A stretch of 64,000 nt of DNA from Mucilaginibacter jinjuensis. GTDB taxonomy: Bacteria; Bacteroidota; Bacteroidia; Sphingobacteriales; Sphingobacteriaceae. The stretch spans positions 4,774,001 through 4,838,000 of the forward strand of contig NZ_CP117167.1 in the NCBI RefSeq assembly GCF_028596025.1. The letters run 5' to 3'. The notes beneath the pieces are model-generated. The model searched no databases. It was not told where the DNA came from and saw only the letters and a program-made list of their open reading frames with translations. Positions 9,375-17,651 of the stretch are shown here, piece after piece. A program made the position numbers and the translations under genes. Each line of letters begins with the position of its first letter. The stretch's first letter is position 1.

Positions 9375-10034
9375 TTATCTTGCGCTTTGCACTATCTGCA
9401 ATGCCCGCAAGGTTTCTGTATATAATTGGTCGTATTCTTTGTATTCCAATACATTTTTGGTGATCAGTTTGCTTCCCATCCCAACTGCGCACACACCTGC
9501 ATGGAACCAGCCCGAAATGTTTTCGTGCTCCAGCTCCACACCACCCGTTGGCATAAATAATTGCCCCGGAAATAATTCTTTTATTGATGACACAAACGCT
9601 GGCCCCAGAATATTAGCCGGAAAAATTTTAATCAACAATGCGCCAAATTGCTGCGCCTGGTGAATTTCGGTCGGTGTCATACAACCGGGAACCCACATTA
9701 AATCATTTTTAGCAGCTACTGCGGCAACCTCTGGACTAACTATTGGCGAGATTAAAAAATGCGCCCCGGCATCAACATAATCTGTTGCCTGCTGTGCAGT
9801 TTTTATGGTGCCGATACCTAAGATCAATTCAGGCAACTCTTCCTGTTGCAGGCGTACCAGTGCCTTAAAGTTATCAAGCGCTGCCTCGCCACGGTTAGTA
9901 TATTCAATAACGCGGATGCCTGCTTTGTACAGGGTACGGGTTACCTCGATGCTTACCTCTTCACTTTTATGATAAAACAGCGGCAGCATACCCTGGGTTA
10001 AAATGCTATCTAAAATATCCTGCTTAGTTTTCAT
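9375..10034 (-). CDS. eda: 2-keto-3-deoxy-6-phosphogluconate aldolase
   Basis: 219 residues from the start at 10034. An in-frame ATG at 10163 would lie deep inside kdgK and adds sequence unlike the family. KDPG/KHG aldolase features are visible: IEYTNRGEAAL (the Glu/Arg region, Bacteroidota-type variant of the usual VEVTLRT), GIGTIKTAQQA, a LISPIVSPEVA segment, GCMTPTEI, and LIKIFPANILGP with the Schiff-base lysine. It cleaves KDPG to pyruvate and glyceraldehyde-3-phosphate in the cytoplasm, the final step of the uronate route. Its start codon overlaps the kdgK stop by 11 bases, so the two are translationally coupled. Confidence 0.94.
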   Translation of the reverse strand: MKTKQDILDSILTQGMLPLFYHKSEEVSIEVTRTLYKAGIRVIEYTNRGEAALDNFKALVRLQQEELPELILGIGTIKTAQQATDYVDAGAHFLISPIVSPEVAAVAAKNDLMWVPGCMTPTEIHQAQQFGALLIKIFPANILGPAFVSSIKELFPGQLFMPTGGVELEHENISGWFHAGVCAVGMGSKLITKNVLEYKEYDQLYTETLRALQIVQSAR

Positions 10035-11061
10035 ACTTAATAGCTTCTTTAATTTGATGAACGGTGCTGGTTGTGGCATCGCCCCAGATAAATAATTTTT
10101 CGAAAGCGGCTGCAGTTGCAAAGTCAAGCACCTCTGATGGTGCCAGCTGATTGCAAAAACCATAGATCAACCCTGCCATAAAGCAATCACCGCTGCCTAC
10201 TTTATCAACAATAGTATCGGCCTGGTATTCGGCCGAGTGGTATAAATGACCGTCGGTGTATAATGCGCAGTAGTAATTGATGTCCTTCCCCCCATCAAAC
10301 CTAAAGGTATTAGCCACCGCCTTACATTTTGGATACTGCTTCATAATCTCTTCCGAACTCAGCAATGCCGATTTCAGGTATAAACTCTTCTGTCCCGATT
10401 CGCTCACATCCGGCGTAACCGGTATGCCCAGCATTTTTTCTGATGCCCAAACATTGCCCATTATTAGGTCGCAATATTTAACCAGCCGCGGCATAATTTC
10501 TTTAGGGTCTTTACCGTACTGCCATAATTTGGCGCGGTAATTCATATCGACAGATATGGTAATTCCTAATCTCGATGCTGCTTCTAAAGCTTCCTCACAC
10601 AGATCTGCCGTTTGCTGTGTCAAAGCCGGGCAAATGGCACTAAAGTGAAACCACCTTACGCCCGCCAAAGCCTCGTCCCAATTAATCATTCCCGGCTTCA
10701 GTTCAGCAAAAGCTGAGTGGGCGCGGTCGTAGATGAGGGCATCATGCTTCATGTCGCTGCCTTTGGTTAAAAAGAACAAGCCCAAACGGCTGCCGCCATG
10801 GTAAATGGCTGAAGTATCAATATTACGCTGATTGAGATACCCGATCAATTGCTCCGACATGCCATTGGCCGGCAATGCCGTAAAGTATTTAGATTCGATA
10901 TCCCATTTGGCCAGCGCAGTTGCCACGTTAAGCTCGGCACCGCCAACATAAACCGGCAGGTTGTTTTCTTTCAGCCAGTTACTATCCCCATCCGGACAAA
11001 TCCTGAGCAGCATTTCGCCAAATGTTAAAACCGCACCGGAAGTATCAACCTGTAATCCCAT
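10024..11061 (-). CDS. kdgK: 2-keto-3-deoxygluconate kinase (PfkB family)
   Basis: 345 residues. PfkB/ribokinase-family marks: an N-terminal LTFGEMLLRICP, the GGAELNVATALAKW motif near residue 40, and the C-terminal DKVGSGDCFMAGLIYG signature with the catalytic Asp of GAGD-type motifs (here GSGD). It phosphorylates 2-keto-3-deoxygluconate at O6 with ATP. Assignment to KDG rather than another sugar rests on its place between the SDR and eda genes and on the family-typical N-terminus. It ends in an 11-base overlap with eda. Confidence 0.92.
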   Translation of the reverse strand: MGLQVDTSGAVLTFGEMLLRICPDGDSNWLKENNLPVYVGGAELNVATALAKWDIESKYFTALPANGMSEQLIGYLNQRNIDTSAIYHGGSRLGLFFLTKGSDMKHDALIYDRAHSAFAELKPGMINWDEALAGVRWFHFSAICPALTQQTADLCEEALEAASRLGITISVDMNYRAKLWQYGKDPKEIMPRLVKYCDLIMGNVWASEKMLGIPVTPDVSESGQKSLYLKSALLSSEEIMKQYPKCKAVANTFRFDGGKDINYYCALYTDGHLYHSAEYQADTIVDKVGSGDCFMAGLIYGFCNQLAPSEVLDFATAAAFEKLFIWGDATTSTVHQIKEAIKYEN

Positions 11062-11103
11062 GTTTATTAATCAGTATTTATTGGTGTTTAAATGTAATTA
11101 AAT

Positions 11104-11919
11104 TTAAACACCACTAAAAATTGAGAACCCACCATCTATGCAAACCATCGAACCTGTTACAAAGGCCGATGCATCACTCAGTAACCAAACCAACGCACCG
11201 ATCAATTCATCCGGACGACCAAAACGTTTGAAAGGTGTTTTGCGGATCACTGATTCGCCGCGTGCAGTATAACCGCCATCCGGAGTAGTCAGTAAGTTTT
11301 TATTTTGTTCGGTTAAGAAAAAGCCTGGAGCTAATGCATTCATGCGGATGGCATCACCATAACGGTTAGCCAGTTCAACGGCAAACCATTGGTTATAGCA
11401 ATCAACAGCAGCCTTACCCATATTATAGCCCAGCACTTTGGTAACGGCTTGCTTAGAGTTCATGGATGATATGTTAACGATGCTGCCTTTTCCGCTCTGC
11501 GCAATAGCTTCGCCGAAAACCTGTGTAGGTATTAATGTACCCCAAAGATTTACATCAAGTACACGTTTCATACCGTCGATGTTCATTTTAAAAATATCAT
11601 CTTCGGGCGCTAAAACACCTTCGGGCATATTACCACCCGCCGCGTTAACCAAGCCATCGATACGGCCAAACTTGGCAAGGATGGTAGCTTTTGCTTCCTG
11701 CAAGGCAGCTTCGTCCAAAACATCGGCAACAACGCCAATAGCCTGGCCACCGTTTTTATTAATAGCTTCAGCACGTTCTTCAGCTACCTGTTTGTTACGG
11801 CCCAATATGGCTACTGCGCCACCGGCCTCAACAATGCCATTTACAAACGAATTGCCAAGTATACCTGTGCCACCGGTAACAACAATTACCTTACCTTTTA
11901 ATGAATAGTTATTTTCCAC
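11104..11919 (-). CDS. uxuB: SDR-family oxidoreductase, D-mannonate oxidoreductase (UxuB/YjmF)-like
   Basis: 271 residues, a classical short-chain dehydrogenase: GGTGILG cofactor motif near residue 16, NAAGGN near residue 92, the active-site SSM followed by YNMGK (Tyr-x-x-x-Lys), and the tail DGGFSIFSGV. The phrases APGFFLTEQNKNLL and ending SGV closely match the B. subtilis YjmF type, which reduces fructuronate to mannonate. Mannonate dehydratase (uxuA) is encoded across the divergent promoter, supporting UxuB. However, it directly follows kduI, whose usual partner is KduD (also an SDR), and no other KduD is present, so it may act at that step as well or instead. Confidence 0.8.
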   Translation of the reverse strand: MENNYSLKGKVIVVTGGTGILGNSFVNGIVEAGGAVAILGRNKQVAEERAEAINKNGGQAIGVVADVLDEAALQEAKATILAKFGRIDGLVNAAGGNMPEGVLAPEDDIFKMNIDGMKRVLDVNLWGTLIPTQVFGEAIAQSGKGSIVNISSMNSKQAVTKVLGYNMGKAAVDCYNQWFAVELANRYGDAIRMNALAPGFFLTEQNKNLLTTPDGGYTARGESVIRKTPFKRFGRPDELIGALVWLLSDASAFVTGSMVCIDGGFSIFSGV

Positions 11920-11960
11920 GTATTAAAATCTTTTTGTTTGTAGTGATAAGGTTTAGGTTC

Positions 11961-12794
11961 TTATCGTATTTCCGGGATGCTTAAAGCATCCATATCTGTA
12001 TAATCTAGATTTTCGCCGGCCATGCCCCATATAAAGCTATAGCTTGCTGTGCCCACGCCCGAGTGAATGCTCCACGGTGGCGATACCACTGCGTCGTAAT
12101 TATCCATTAAAATATGACGGGTCTCTGTGCCCTCGCCCATGTAATGGAAAATACGCTGGCCTTGCGGTACGTCAAAGTAGAAGTAAGCTTCCATCCTTCT
12201 GTCGTGCACGTGCGGTGGCATGGTGTTCCAAACACTGCCGCCATGCAAAATAGTTAAGCCCATTACCAGCTGGCAGCTTTGTATACCTTCTAAATGAATG
12301 TATTTATTAATGGTACGATGATTGGCAGTTGTAATATCACCTGCGTTTACTTTAACGGCTTGTTCGTTAGTCATTAAAGTGGTTGGATAGGTTTTATGCG
12401 CCGGGGCCGATAGTAAAAAGAATACCGGCGGGTTCGCAGCATCTTTAGCAGCAAAAGTTACCTGCTTAGTTCCTTTACCAATATAAAGGCAGTCCAGTTT
12501 GTTTAAGTCGTAAGCAACACCATCGGCAGTAACTGTACCTGCGCCGTTACCTACGTTAATGATACCTATTTCGCGGCGCTCCAGAAAGTATTCGGCACGC
12601 AGGTTTGGGTAGTTCTCCAGTTCAATCGTTTTGTTCTCCGGGTTTACACCGCCAACAATCATACGGTCGTAATGGGTGTAAACACAATTGATTTGATCTG
12701 CTTGTACAATTCCGTCAGCCAGAAAACGCTCACGGATCAACGCGGTCTGATAGGTTTTAAAATCATCAGGGTGTACGCTATGTAATACTTTCAA
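11961..12794 (-). CDS. kduI: 5-dehydro-4-deoxy-D-glucuronate isomerase
   Basis: 277 residues, the usual KduI length. The N-terminus has the family's typical HPDDFKTYQTALIRERFL-like stretch. The cupin core contains HVHDRRMEAYFYFD, the zinc-binding His-x-His...Glu set, with a further His in SPPWSIHSGVGT near the C-terminus. KduI converts 5-keto-4-deoxyuronate (formed from unsaturated uronates) to 2,5-diketo-3-deoxygluconate. It is the first gene of the minus-strand catabolic operon and is transcribed away from the operator pair at 12883-12959. Its presence shows that the locus handles unsaturated uronates released by lyases. Confidence 0.95.
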   Translation of the reverse strand: MKVLHSVHPDDFKTYQTALIRERFLADGIVQADQINCVYTHYDRMIVGGVNPENKTIELENYPNLRAEYFLERREIGIINVGNGAGTVTADGVAYDLNKLDCLYIGKGTKQVTFAAKDAANPPVFFLLSAPAHKTYPTTLMTNEQAVKVNAGDITTANHRTINKYIHLEGIQSCQLVMGLTILHGGSVWNTMPPHVHDRRMEAYFYFDVPQGQRIFHYMGEGTETRHILMDNYDAVVSPPWSIHSGVGTASYSFIWGMAGENLDYTDMDALSIPEIR

Positions 12795-12882
12795 GGGATA
12801 TATGCTTTAAAGGGATTTAACTTTTTATAATGGTTTAGCAATTCTACAACTCTCAATGTTTAATTAAAAACAAATGGATTGT

Positions 12883-12959
12883 TATTTCTACGCAAACGTT
12901 ATCGGAAACTTTTTAACGGTTACAACACCCTGTTTTCCGATAACGTTTGCGTAGAAATA
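12883..12959. promoter_or_regulatory. Pair of LacI-type operators in inverted orientation in the divergent promoter region
   Basis: Two 26-base arms (12883-12908 and 12934-12959) are perfect reverse complements separated by 25 bases. Each arm contains CGCAAACGTTATCG, itself a near-palindrome centred on ACGT of LacI/GalR-operator type. The region lies in the 288-base gap between kduI (minus) and the YhcH-family gene (plus). Two bound dimers could repress both operons, possibly with looping. The cognate protein is probably the 6874-7908 regulator, by inference. The rest of the gap shows no gene. Confidence 0.7.
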
Positions 12960-13082
12960 TAGGGCAGGATTGGTTAATTTAAGATGAATACGTCGTAATA
13001 TTGACCGTTGTAATATCCGGAAACGGCACAACAAACCAATTATTAAACATAACCAAACGGTTAACCAACCCTGCTTTTACCT

Positions 13083-13691
13083 ATGAAAACGAGATTAGTA
13101 TTACCGGTAATTTTATTCGCAATTAGTTTTTTTATGATAGAAAATATTGCCTTAGCACAACAACCTAATGAGAAGGAAGCTAAAAAATGGCTGCAAAGCA
13201 AAACATGGAATAACGGCATCAGCCAAAATGTAGACCCATCTGTTGATGCGGTTGAATTTTACAAACAATACCATGCCCACAAGGCTTTATGGGATAGCGT
13301 TTTTACCTATCTTAAAAACACCGATCTCAATACCATCGCCCCCGGTAAATATCCTATTGATGGCGATAACGCTTATGCATCTATTACTGAAGCGCCATCA
13401 AAAGAACCTGCTAAAGCAGGTTGGGAATCGCACCAAAAATACATCGACCTGCAATATGTAATTAAGGGTAAAGAGAATATCGAGGTTACTCCACTAAGCA
13501 CAGCAACCGTAACCAAACCTTACGATGCTGCAAAGGATGTAGCAAACTATAGTGCAACCGGCACAGTGCATACTGCCGAGCCAAGTACTTTTTTCCTGTT
13601 TTTCCCTAACGATGTACACAAGCCTAACATGAAGGTTGATGGCTACGATGTGGTGAAGAAACTGGTAATCAAAATTCACATGGCTAATTAA
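13083..13691 (+). CDS. YhcH/YjgK/YiaL-family protein with an export signal
   Basis: 202 residues. The core (from about residue 60) matches the YhcH/EbgC family (DUF386): WESHQKYIDLQYVIKGKENIEV and FFPNDVHKPNM...KKLVIKI, where the histidines and Glu form the usual metal site of this cupin-like fold. Family members are linked to sialic acid, uronate and beta-galactoside use, perhaps as anomerases; the reaction is not settled. Unlike typical ~150-residue cytoplasmic members, this one starts with a hydrophobic signal sequence (ending near NIALAQ), so it should be periplasmic or surface-exposed. It is the first gene of the plus-strand operon, 11 bases before GH88. Confidence 0.8.
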   Translation: MKTRLVLPVILFAISFFMIENIALAQQPNEKEAKKWLQSKTWNNGISQNVDPSVDAVEFYKQYHAHKALWDSVFTYLKNTDLNTIAPGKYPIDGDNAYASITEAPSKEPAKAGWESHQKYIDLQYVIKGKENIEVTPLSTATVTKPYDAAKDVANYSATGTVHTAEPSTFFLFFPNDVHKPNMKVDGYDVVKKLVIKIHMAN

Positions 13692-13702
13692 TCGACTTAC
13701 GG

Positions 13703-14929
13703 ATGAAGATTAAATTTGCAATCCCTGCATTATTACTGCAAACACTGGCATTAGGTGCTTTTGCACAGAAATCTATCGATAAAGCTTTTGATTTTGCCCA
13801 GCATCAAACAGAAGTATTGCTGAAAGAAACCGCACAGGCTAAAGCTACCGCTACCAAGCCCGGCGTATTTTCGCCCCGTAATATTAACCCTGATGGCAGC
13901 CTGGCACTGGTAAACAGCAAAGACTGGTGCAGCGGCTTTTTTGCAGGCGAACTATGGTATCTATATGAGTTTACCGGCAAGCCGGAATGGAAAGAAAAAG
14001 CCATCCCTTTTACCACTATAATGGAAGGCGAAAAAACCAACGGCGGCACACACGATATGGGCTTTAAGGTTTATTGCAGTGTAGGTAATGCCTACCGTTT
14101 AACGCATGATGCCCATTACAAAGATGTAATTATCGAAGCCGCAAAAACGCTTTGTACGCGCTTCAACCCGACAGTTGGCTGCATTAAATCGTGGGATAAC
14201 CGCAGGGAATGGAAATACCCGGTAATTATCGACAACATGATGAACCTCGAACTTTTGTTTGAGGCTACCAAGCTAAGCGGCGATTCGAGCTTTTATAAGA
14301 TTGCGGTAACGCATGCCAATACAACCATGAAGAATCATTTCCGTGCCGATTATAGCTCATACCACGTAATTGATTATGATCCTGAAACCGGCAAGGTATT
14401 GCACAAGCAAACCCACCAGGGCTTTGCAGATGAATCGGCATGGGCGCGCGGACAAGCCTGGGGATTGTATGGCTATACTTTATGCTATCGCGAAACCGGC
14501 AATAAAGCCTATTTACAGCAAGCCGAGAACATTGCCAAGTTCATTTTCAGCAACCCTAACATGACTAAGGATTTGGTACCTTACTGGGATTACAATGACA
14601 CCGCAATCCCTAACGTTCCGCGCGATGCATCGGCGGCCAGCATTATGGCTTCAGCGTTGTTTGAGCTGAGCACTTACAGCAGCAATGGCAAAACCTATAA
14701 AGCCAATGCTGATAAAATTATTAAAAGCCTGAGTGAACATTACCAGGCAAAACCCGATAGTGCCCACGGCTTTTTATTGCTGCACAGTACCGGCCACAAA
14801 CCTGCTAAAAGCGAGATTGATGTGCCAATTATTTATGCTGATTACTATTACCTGGAAGCCCTGCTTCGCCAGAAACATTTAGCCGATAAAAAACCTGTTA
14901 TTAACGCCGCCGGCACTTTAAATAATTAG
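13703..14929 (+). CDS. GH88 unsaturated glucuronyl hydrolase, secreted
   Basis: 408 residues with a signal peptide (cleavage near GAFAQ). The (alpha/alpha)6 barrel of GH88 is recognised from DWCSGFFAGELWYLYE, GGTHDMGFKVYCS and IIDNMMNLELLFEAT. Asp118 (in THDMG) and Asp177 (in IIDNMM) match the two catalytic aspartates of the family. GH88 removes the 4,5-unsaturated uronate from the non-reducing end of lyase products by hydrating the double bond. It is predicted to be periplasmic, between the YhcH-family gene and kdgF, and links the lyases to the KdgF/KduI path. GH105 is excluded by the stronger GH88-type motif set, though the two families are related. Confidence 0.92.
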   Translation: MKIKFAIPALLLQTLALGAFAQKSIDKAFDFAQHQTEVLLKETAQAKATATKPGVFSPRNINPDGSLALVNSKDWCSGFFAGELWYLYEFTGKPEWKEKAIPFTTIMEGEKTNGGTHDMGFKVYCSVGNAYRLTHDAHYKDVIIEAAKTLCTRFNPTVGCIKSWDNRREWKYPVIIDNMMNLELLFEATKLSGDSSFYKIAVTHANTTMKNHFRADYSSYHVIDYDPETGKVLHKQTHQGFADESAWARGQAWGLYGYTLCYRETGNKAYLQQAENIAKFIFSNPNMTKDLVPYWDYNDTAIPNVPRDASAASIMASALFELSTYSSNGKTYKANADKIIKSLSEHYQAKPDSAHGFLLLHSTGHKPAKSEIDVPIIYADYYYLEALLRQKHLADKKPVINAAGTLNN

Positions 14930-14933
14930 TGAA

Positions 14934-15296
14934 ATGATACAAAGTAATTTATTCCAGAACGAACAACAAGCCGGCTGGGAAATAACCGGCCCCGGTGTAC
15001 AACGCCAGGTATTAGGCTATGATGATAAACTGATGCTGGTAAAAGTAAAGTTTGAAAAAGGCGGTGTGGGGGAACCACATAGCCACCCGCATGCGCAGGC
15101 CAGCTACGTAGAAAGTGGATCTTTCGAGATGACCATTGGCGATACCAAGAAAATAATTAACAAAGGCGATGGTTATTATGTGCCGCCTTACACTGTACAC
15201 GGCTGTGTTTGTTTGGAAGAAGGCATGCTGGTTGATTCATTTAGCCCCTGCAGATGGGACTTTATACAAACCGATAGCGAAAAGTACGCGCTGTAA
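14934..15296 (+). CDS. kdgF: KdgF-type cupin, unsaturated uronate ring-opening enzyme
   Basis: 120 residues, a single small cupin. The metal site is visible in EPHSHPHAQASYVESGSFEM (two His, a Gln and later a Glu-like position), followed by VPPYTVHGCV with the C-terminal His of cupin motif 2. KdgF speeds conversion of 4,5-unsaturated galacturonate/glucuronate monomers to the linear 4-deoxy-5-ketouronate used by KduI. No signal peptide is seen, so it acts in the cytoplasm. The start lies 4 bases after the GH88 stop. Position next to GH88 and uxuA in a uronate operon makes the assignment firm for a cupin. Confidence 0.88.
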   Translation: MIQSNLFQNEQQAGWEITGPGVQRQVLGYDDKLMLVKVKFEKGGVGEPHSHPHAQASYVESGSFEMTIGDTKKIINKGDGYYVPPYTVHGCVCLEEGMLVDSFSPCRWDFIQTDSEKYAL

Positions 15297-15335
15297 TATA
15301 TATTCGCCCCGAAAGCATTAATACAGAATACAAAA

Positions 15336-16523
15336 ATGAGTTTAGAACAAACCTGGCGCTGGTACGGCCCGAATGATCCGGTTTCTTTGGCAGATGTAAA
15401 ACAGGCAGGCGCAACAGGCGTGGTTACAGCCCTGCACCATATCCCCAACGGCGAAGTTTGGCCGGTTGAGGAGATCCAAAAAAGAAAAGCCATTGTTGAA
15501 GCTGCCGGGTTAACCTGGAGTGTGGTTGAAAGTGTACCCGTACACGAGGATATCAAAAAACGCAGCGGCAATTACCAGCTGTATATTGATAACTATAAGC
15601 AAAGCTTAGCTAATCTGGGCCAGTGCGGCATTAACATAGTATGCTACAATTTTATGCCCGTATTGGACTGGACACGTACCGATCTGGATTACCCGATGCC
15701 TGATGGTTCGACTGCTTTAAACTTCGATCTGGCTGAGTTTGCGGCATTTGATATGCTGATACTGAAACGCCCGGATGCGGAGAAAAGCTATACCGATATA
15801 ATTATAGAAAAAGCCAAAACCCGCCATGCCAGCATGAGCGAAGAAGCTAAAAAGCTTTTGGTTAAAAATATTATAGCCGGGTTACCAGGATCGGAAGAAG
15901 GTTATACTTTGGAAGAGTTTCTGAAAGTGCTGGCATCGTACAATAACGTTGGTCCGCAGGAATTGAAAGCCAACCTGGCTCATTTTTTACAACAGGTAAT
16001 CCCCACTGCCGAGGAAGCCGGTGTGGTGATGTGTATCCACCCGGATGACCCTCCCTACCCTATTTTAGGTTTACCACGTGTGGTGAGCAATGAGAAAGAT
16101 ATTGAAGATATTTATAATGCTGTAGACAGCCGCAATAACGGCTTAACATTCTGCACCGGTTCTTTCGGTGTAAATGCTGATAATGATCTGCCGGGCATGG
16201 TTCAACGCCTCGGCGACCGGATCCATTTCATTCACTTACGCAGTACCAAACGCGATGAGTTTGGCAACTTCCACGAAGCCGACCATTTGGCTGGCGATGT
16301 GGATATGTATGCGGTAATGAAAGCCTTGTTAGAAGAACAGCAGAAACGTAAAGCAGCCGGTCGCGAAGATTTAAGTATGCCTTTCCGTCCCGATCATGGC
16401 CATAAAATGCTGGATGATCTGCATAAGAAAACCAATCCGGGTTATTCTGCCATTGGCCGTTTACGCGGTTTAGCCGAATTACGCGGCTTGGAACTGGGTA
16501 TTAAAAAAGCGTTTAACTATTAA
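15336..16523 (+). CDS. uxuA: Mannonate dehydratase
   Basis: 395 residues, standard UxuA length. Family-specific pieces are TWRWYGPNDPVSLADVKQAGA at the start, VVTALHHIPNGEVWPVEEI, VCYNFMPVLDWTRTDL, CIHPDDPPYPI, and FRPDHGHKM near the C-terminus, which supplies His and Asp of the metal/active site. It dehydrates D-mannonate to 2-keto-3-deoxygluconate in the cytoplasm. Its substrate would come from fructuronate reduced by the UxuB-like SDR encoded divergently. The uronate isomerase UxaC needed to make fructuronate from glucuronate is not in this window. Confidence 0.97.
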   Translation: MSLEQTWRWYGPNDPVSLADVKQAGATGVVTALHHIPNGEVWPVEEIQKRKAIVEAAGLTWSVVESVPVHEDIKKRSGNYQLYIDNYKQSLANLGQCGINIVCYNFMPVLDWTRTDLDYPMPDGSTALNFDLAEFAAFDMLILKRPDAEKSYTDIIIEKAKTRHASMSEEAKKLLVKNIIAGLPGSEEGYTLEEFLKVLASYNNVGPQELKANLAHFLQQVIPTAEEAGVVMCIHPDDPPYPILGLPRVVSNEKDIEDIYNAVDSRNNGLTFCTGSFGVNADNDLPGMVQRLGDRIHFIHLRSTKRDEFGNFHEADHLAGDVDMYAVMKALLEEQQKRKAAGREDLSMPFRPDHGHKMLDDLHKKTNPGYSAIGRLRGLAELRGLELGIKKAFNY

Positions 16524-16532
16524 TTTCTGCTA

Positions 16533-17627
16533 ATGAAAAAGCTGCTGCTGGCTGTGGGATTTTTGACTTTTGTGATGAGTGCAAAAGCGCAATTTGCAAG
16601 TTTGAATAAAGACGAACTAAAACAATTAAAGGTTTCGATCGACAAAAATGAAGCCTACAAAAAGGTTTACGAACCCATACAATCAGCAGCCGATAAAGCA
16701 TTCACAGAAACACCGAACCCAATTGAGAAAATAACTTCACAGGGATTACTCGAAGGCAACCCGGCTAAAACTGCAAGCTTAAAAGCAGCACAGGATTGCT
16801 ATAAAGTTTATGCGCTGGCATTTGCTTATCGTATTAGCGGCAAGAAGGATTATCTGGATAAAGCCACAGATTTCCTGACTGCCTGGGCCAGAACCAACAA
16901 AGCCACCGGCGACCCAATCGACGAAACCAAACTCGAAGATATGGTTACTGGCTATGATTTGGTGAGAGCTGAACTATCGGCAGAAAACAAAACACTGATA
17001 GACCAATGGTTTGATAGCATTGCTGATTCGGAAGTAAACAGCGTGTCGGCCAAGCCAGGCAAAGGCACAGCCATCAACAACTGGAACTCTCACCGGATTA
17101 AGATGATTGCCTTGATTGCTTATACCCTACATACCGACAAATACGACACCTACATTACCACCGAACTTGAAAAACAACTGGCAGTAAACTTGAATGCCGA
17201 TGGCACCACACACGATTTTATTGAACGCGATGCCTTCCACTATCATACCTATGATATTGAGCCGCTGTTAAGCACTTGCATCGTATTATACCGCGCAACA
17301 GGTAAAAACTATTTCAATTATCAAACACCAAACGGTTCATCCATCAAAAAGTGTTCAGACTTTATGATCCCCTACATGACCGGCGAAAAAACGCACGGCG
17401 AGTTTGTGAAAAGCACGGTAGCATTTGATAAAAAACGTGCCGAGAACCACGAAAAAGGTTATGAGGCAGGTACTTTGTTCGAACCCAAAAGCGGCATCTA
17501 CTTGTTATCACTGGCTTCGTATTTCGATCCCAGCTACATCAGCACCATTAAAAAAGCAGCCCAAGACCCGCAATATTTAAACTGGCAACTGGTATTAAAC
17601 GAAGTAAGAAAGAAGCCTAAACGTTAA
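16533..17627 (+). CDS. Second secreted alginate-lyase-family polysaccharide lyase
   Basis: 364 residues, signal peptide ending near SAKAQ. An alpha-helical (alpha/alpha toroid) protein of the PF05426 alginate lyase type (PL5/PL38-like). Visible motifs are KDYLDKATDFLTAWA, NNWNSHRIKMIALIAY (Asn/His catalytic region), RDAFHYHTYDIEPLL (His-Tyr region) and LFEPKSGIYLL. It differs clearly from the lyase at 1-1019, so the locus has two lyases of the same superfamily with probably different bond or chain-length preference. It follows uxuA by 9 bases in the plus-strand operon. Exact substrate (glucuronan, alginate or mixed uronan) is not determinable here. Confidence 0.82.
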   Translation: MKKLLLAVGFLTFVMSAKAQFASLNKDELKQLKVSIDKNEAYKKVYEPIQSAADKAFTETPNPIEKITSQGLLEGNPAKTASLKAAQDCYKVYALAFAYRISGKKDYLDKATDFLTAWARTNKATGDPIDETKLEDMVTGYDLVRAELSAENKTLIDQWFDSIADSEVNSVSAKPGKGTAINNWNSHRIKMIALIAYTLHTDKYDTYITTELEKQLAVNLNADGTTHDFIERDAFHYHTYDIEPLLSTCIVLYRATGKNYFNYQTPNGSSIKKCSDFMIPYMTGEKTHGEFVKSTVAFDKKRAENHEKGYEAGTLFEPKSGIYLLSLASYFDPSYISTIKKAAQDPQYLNWQLVLNEVRKKPKR

Positions 17628-17651
17628 AAATAAAATCTACCCGCCTCTACC

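Noticed and set aside
10035..10163. Upstream start for eda inside kdgK
   Set aside because: It would overlap kdgK by 140 bases and adds residues foreign to the aldolase family; the ATG at 10034 gives the standard length.
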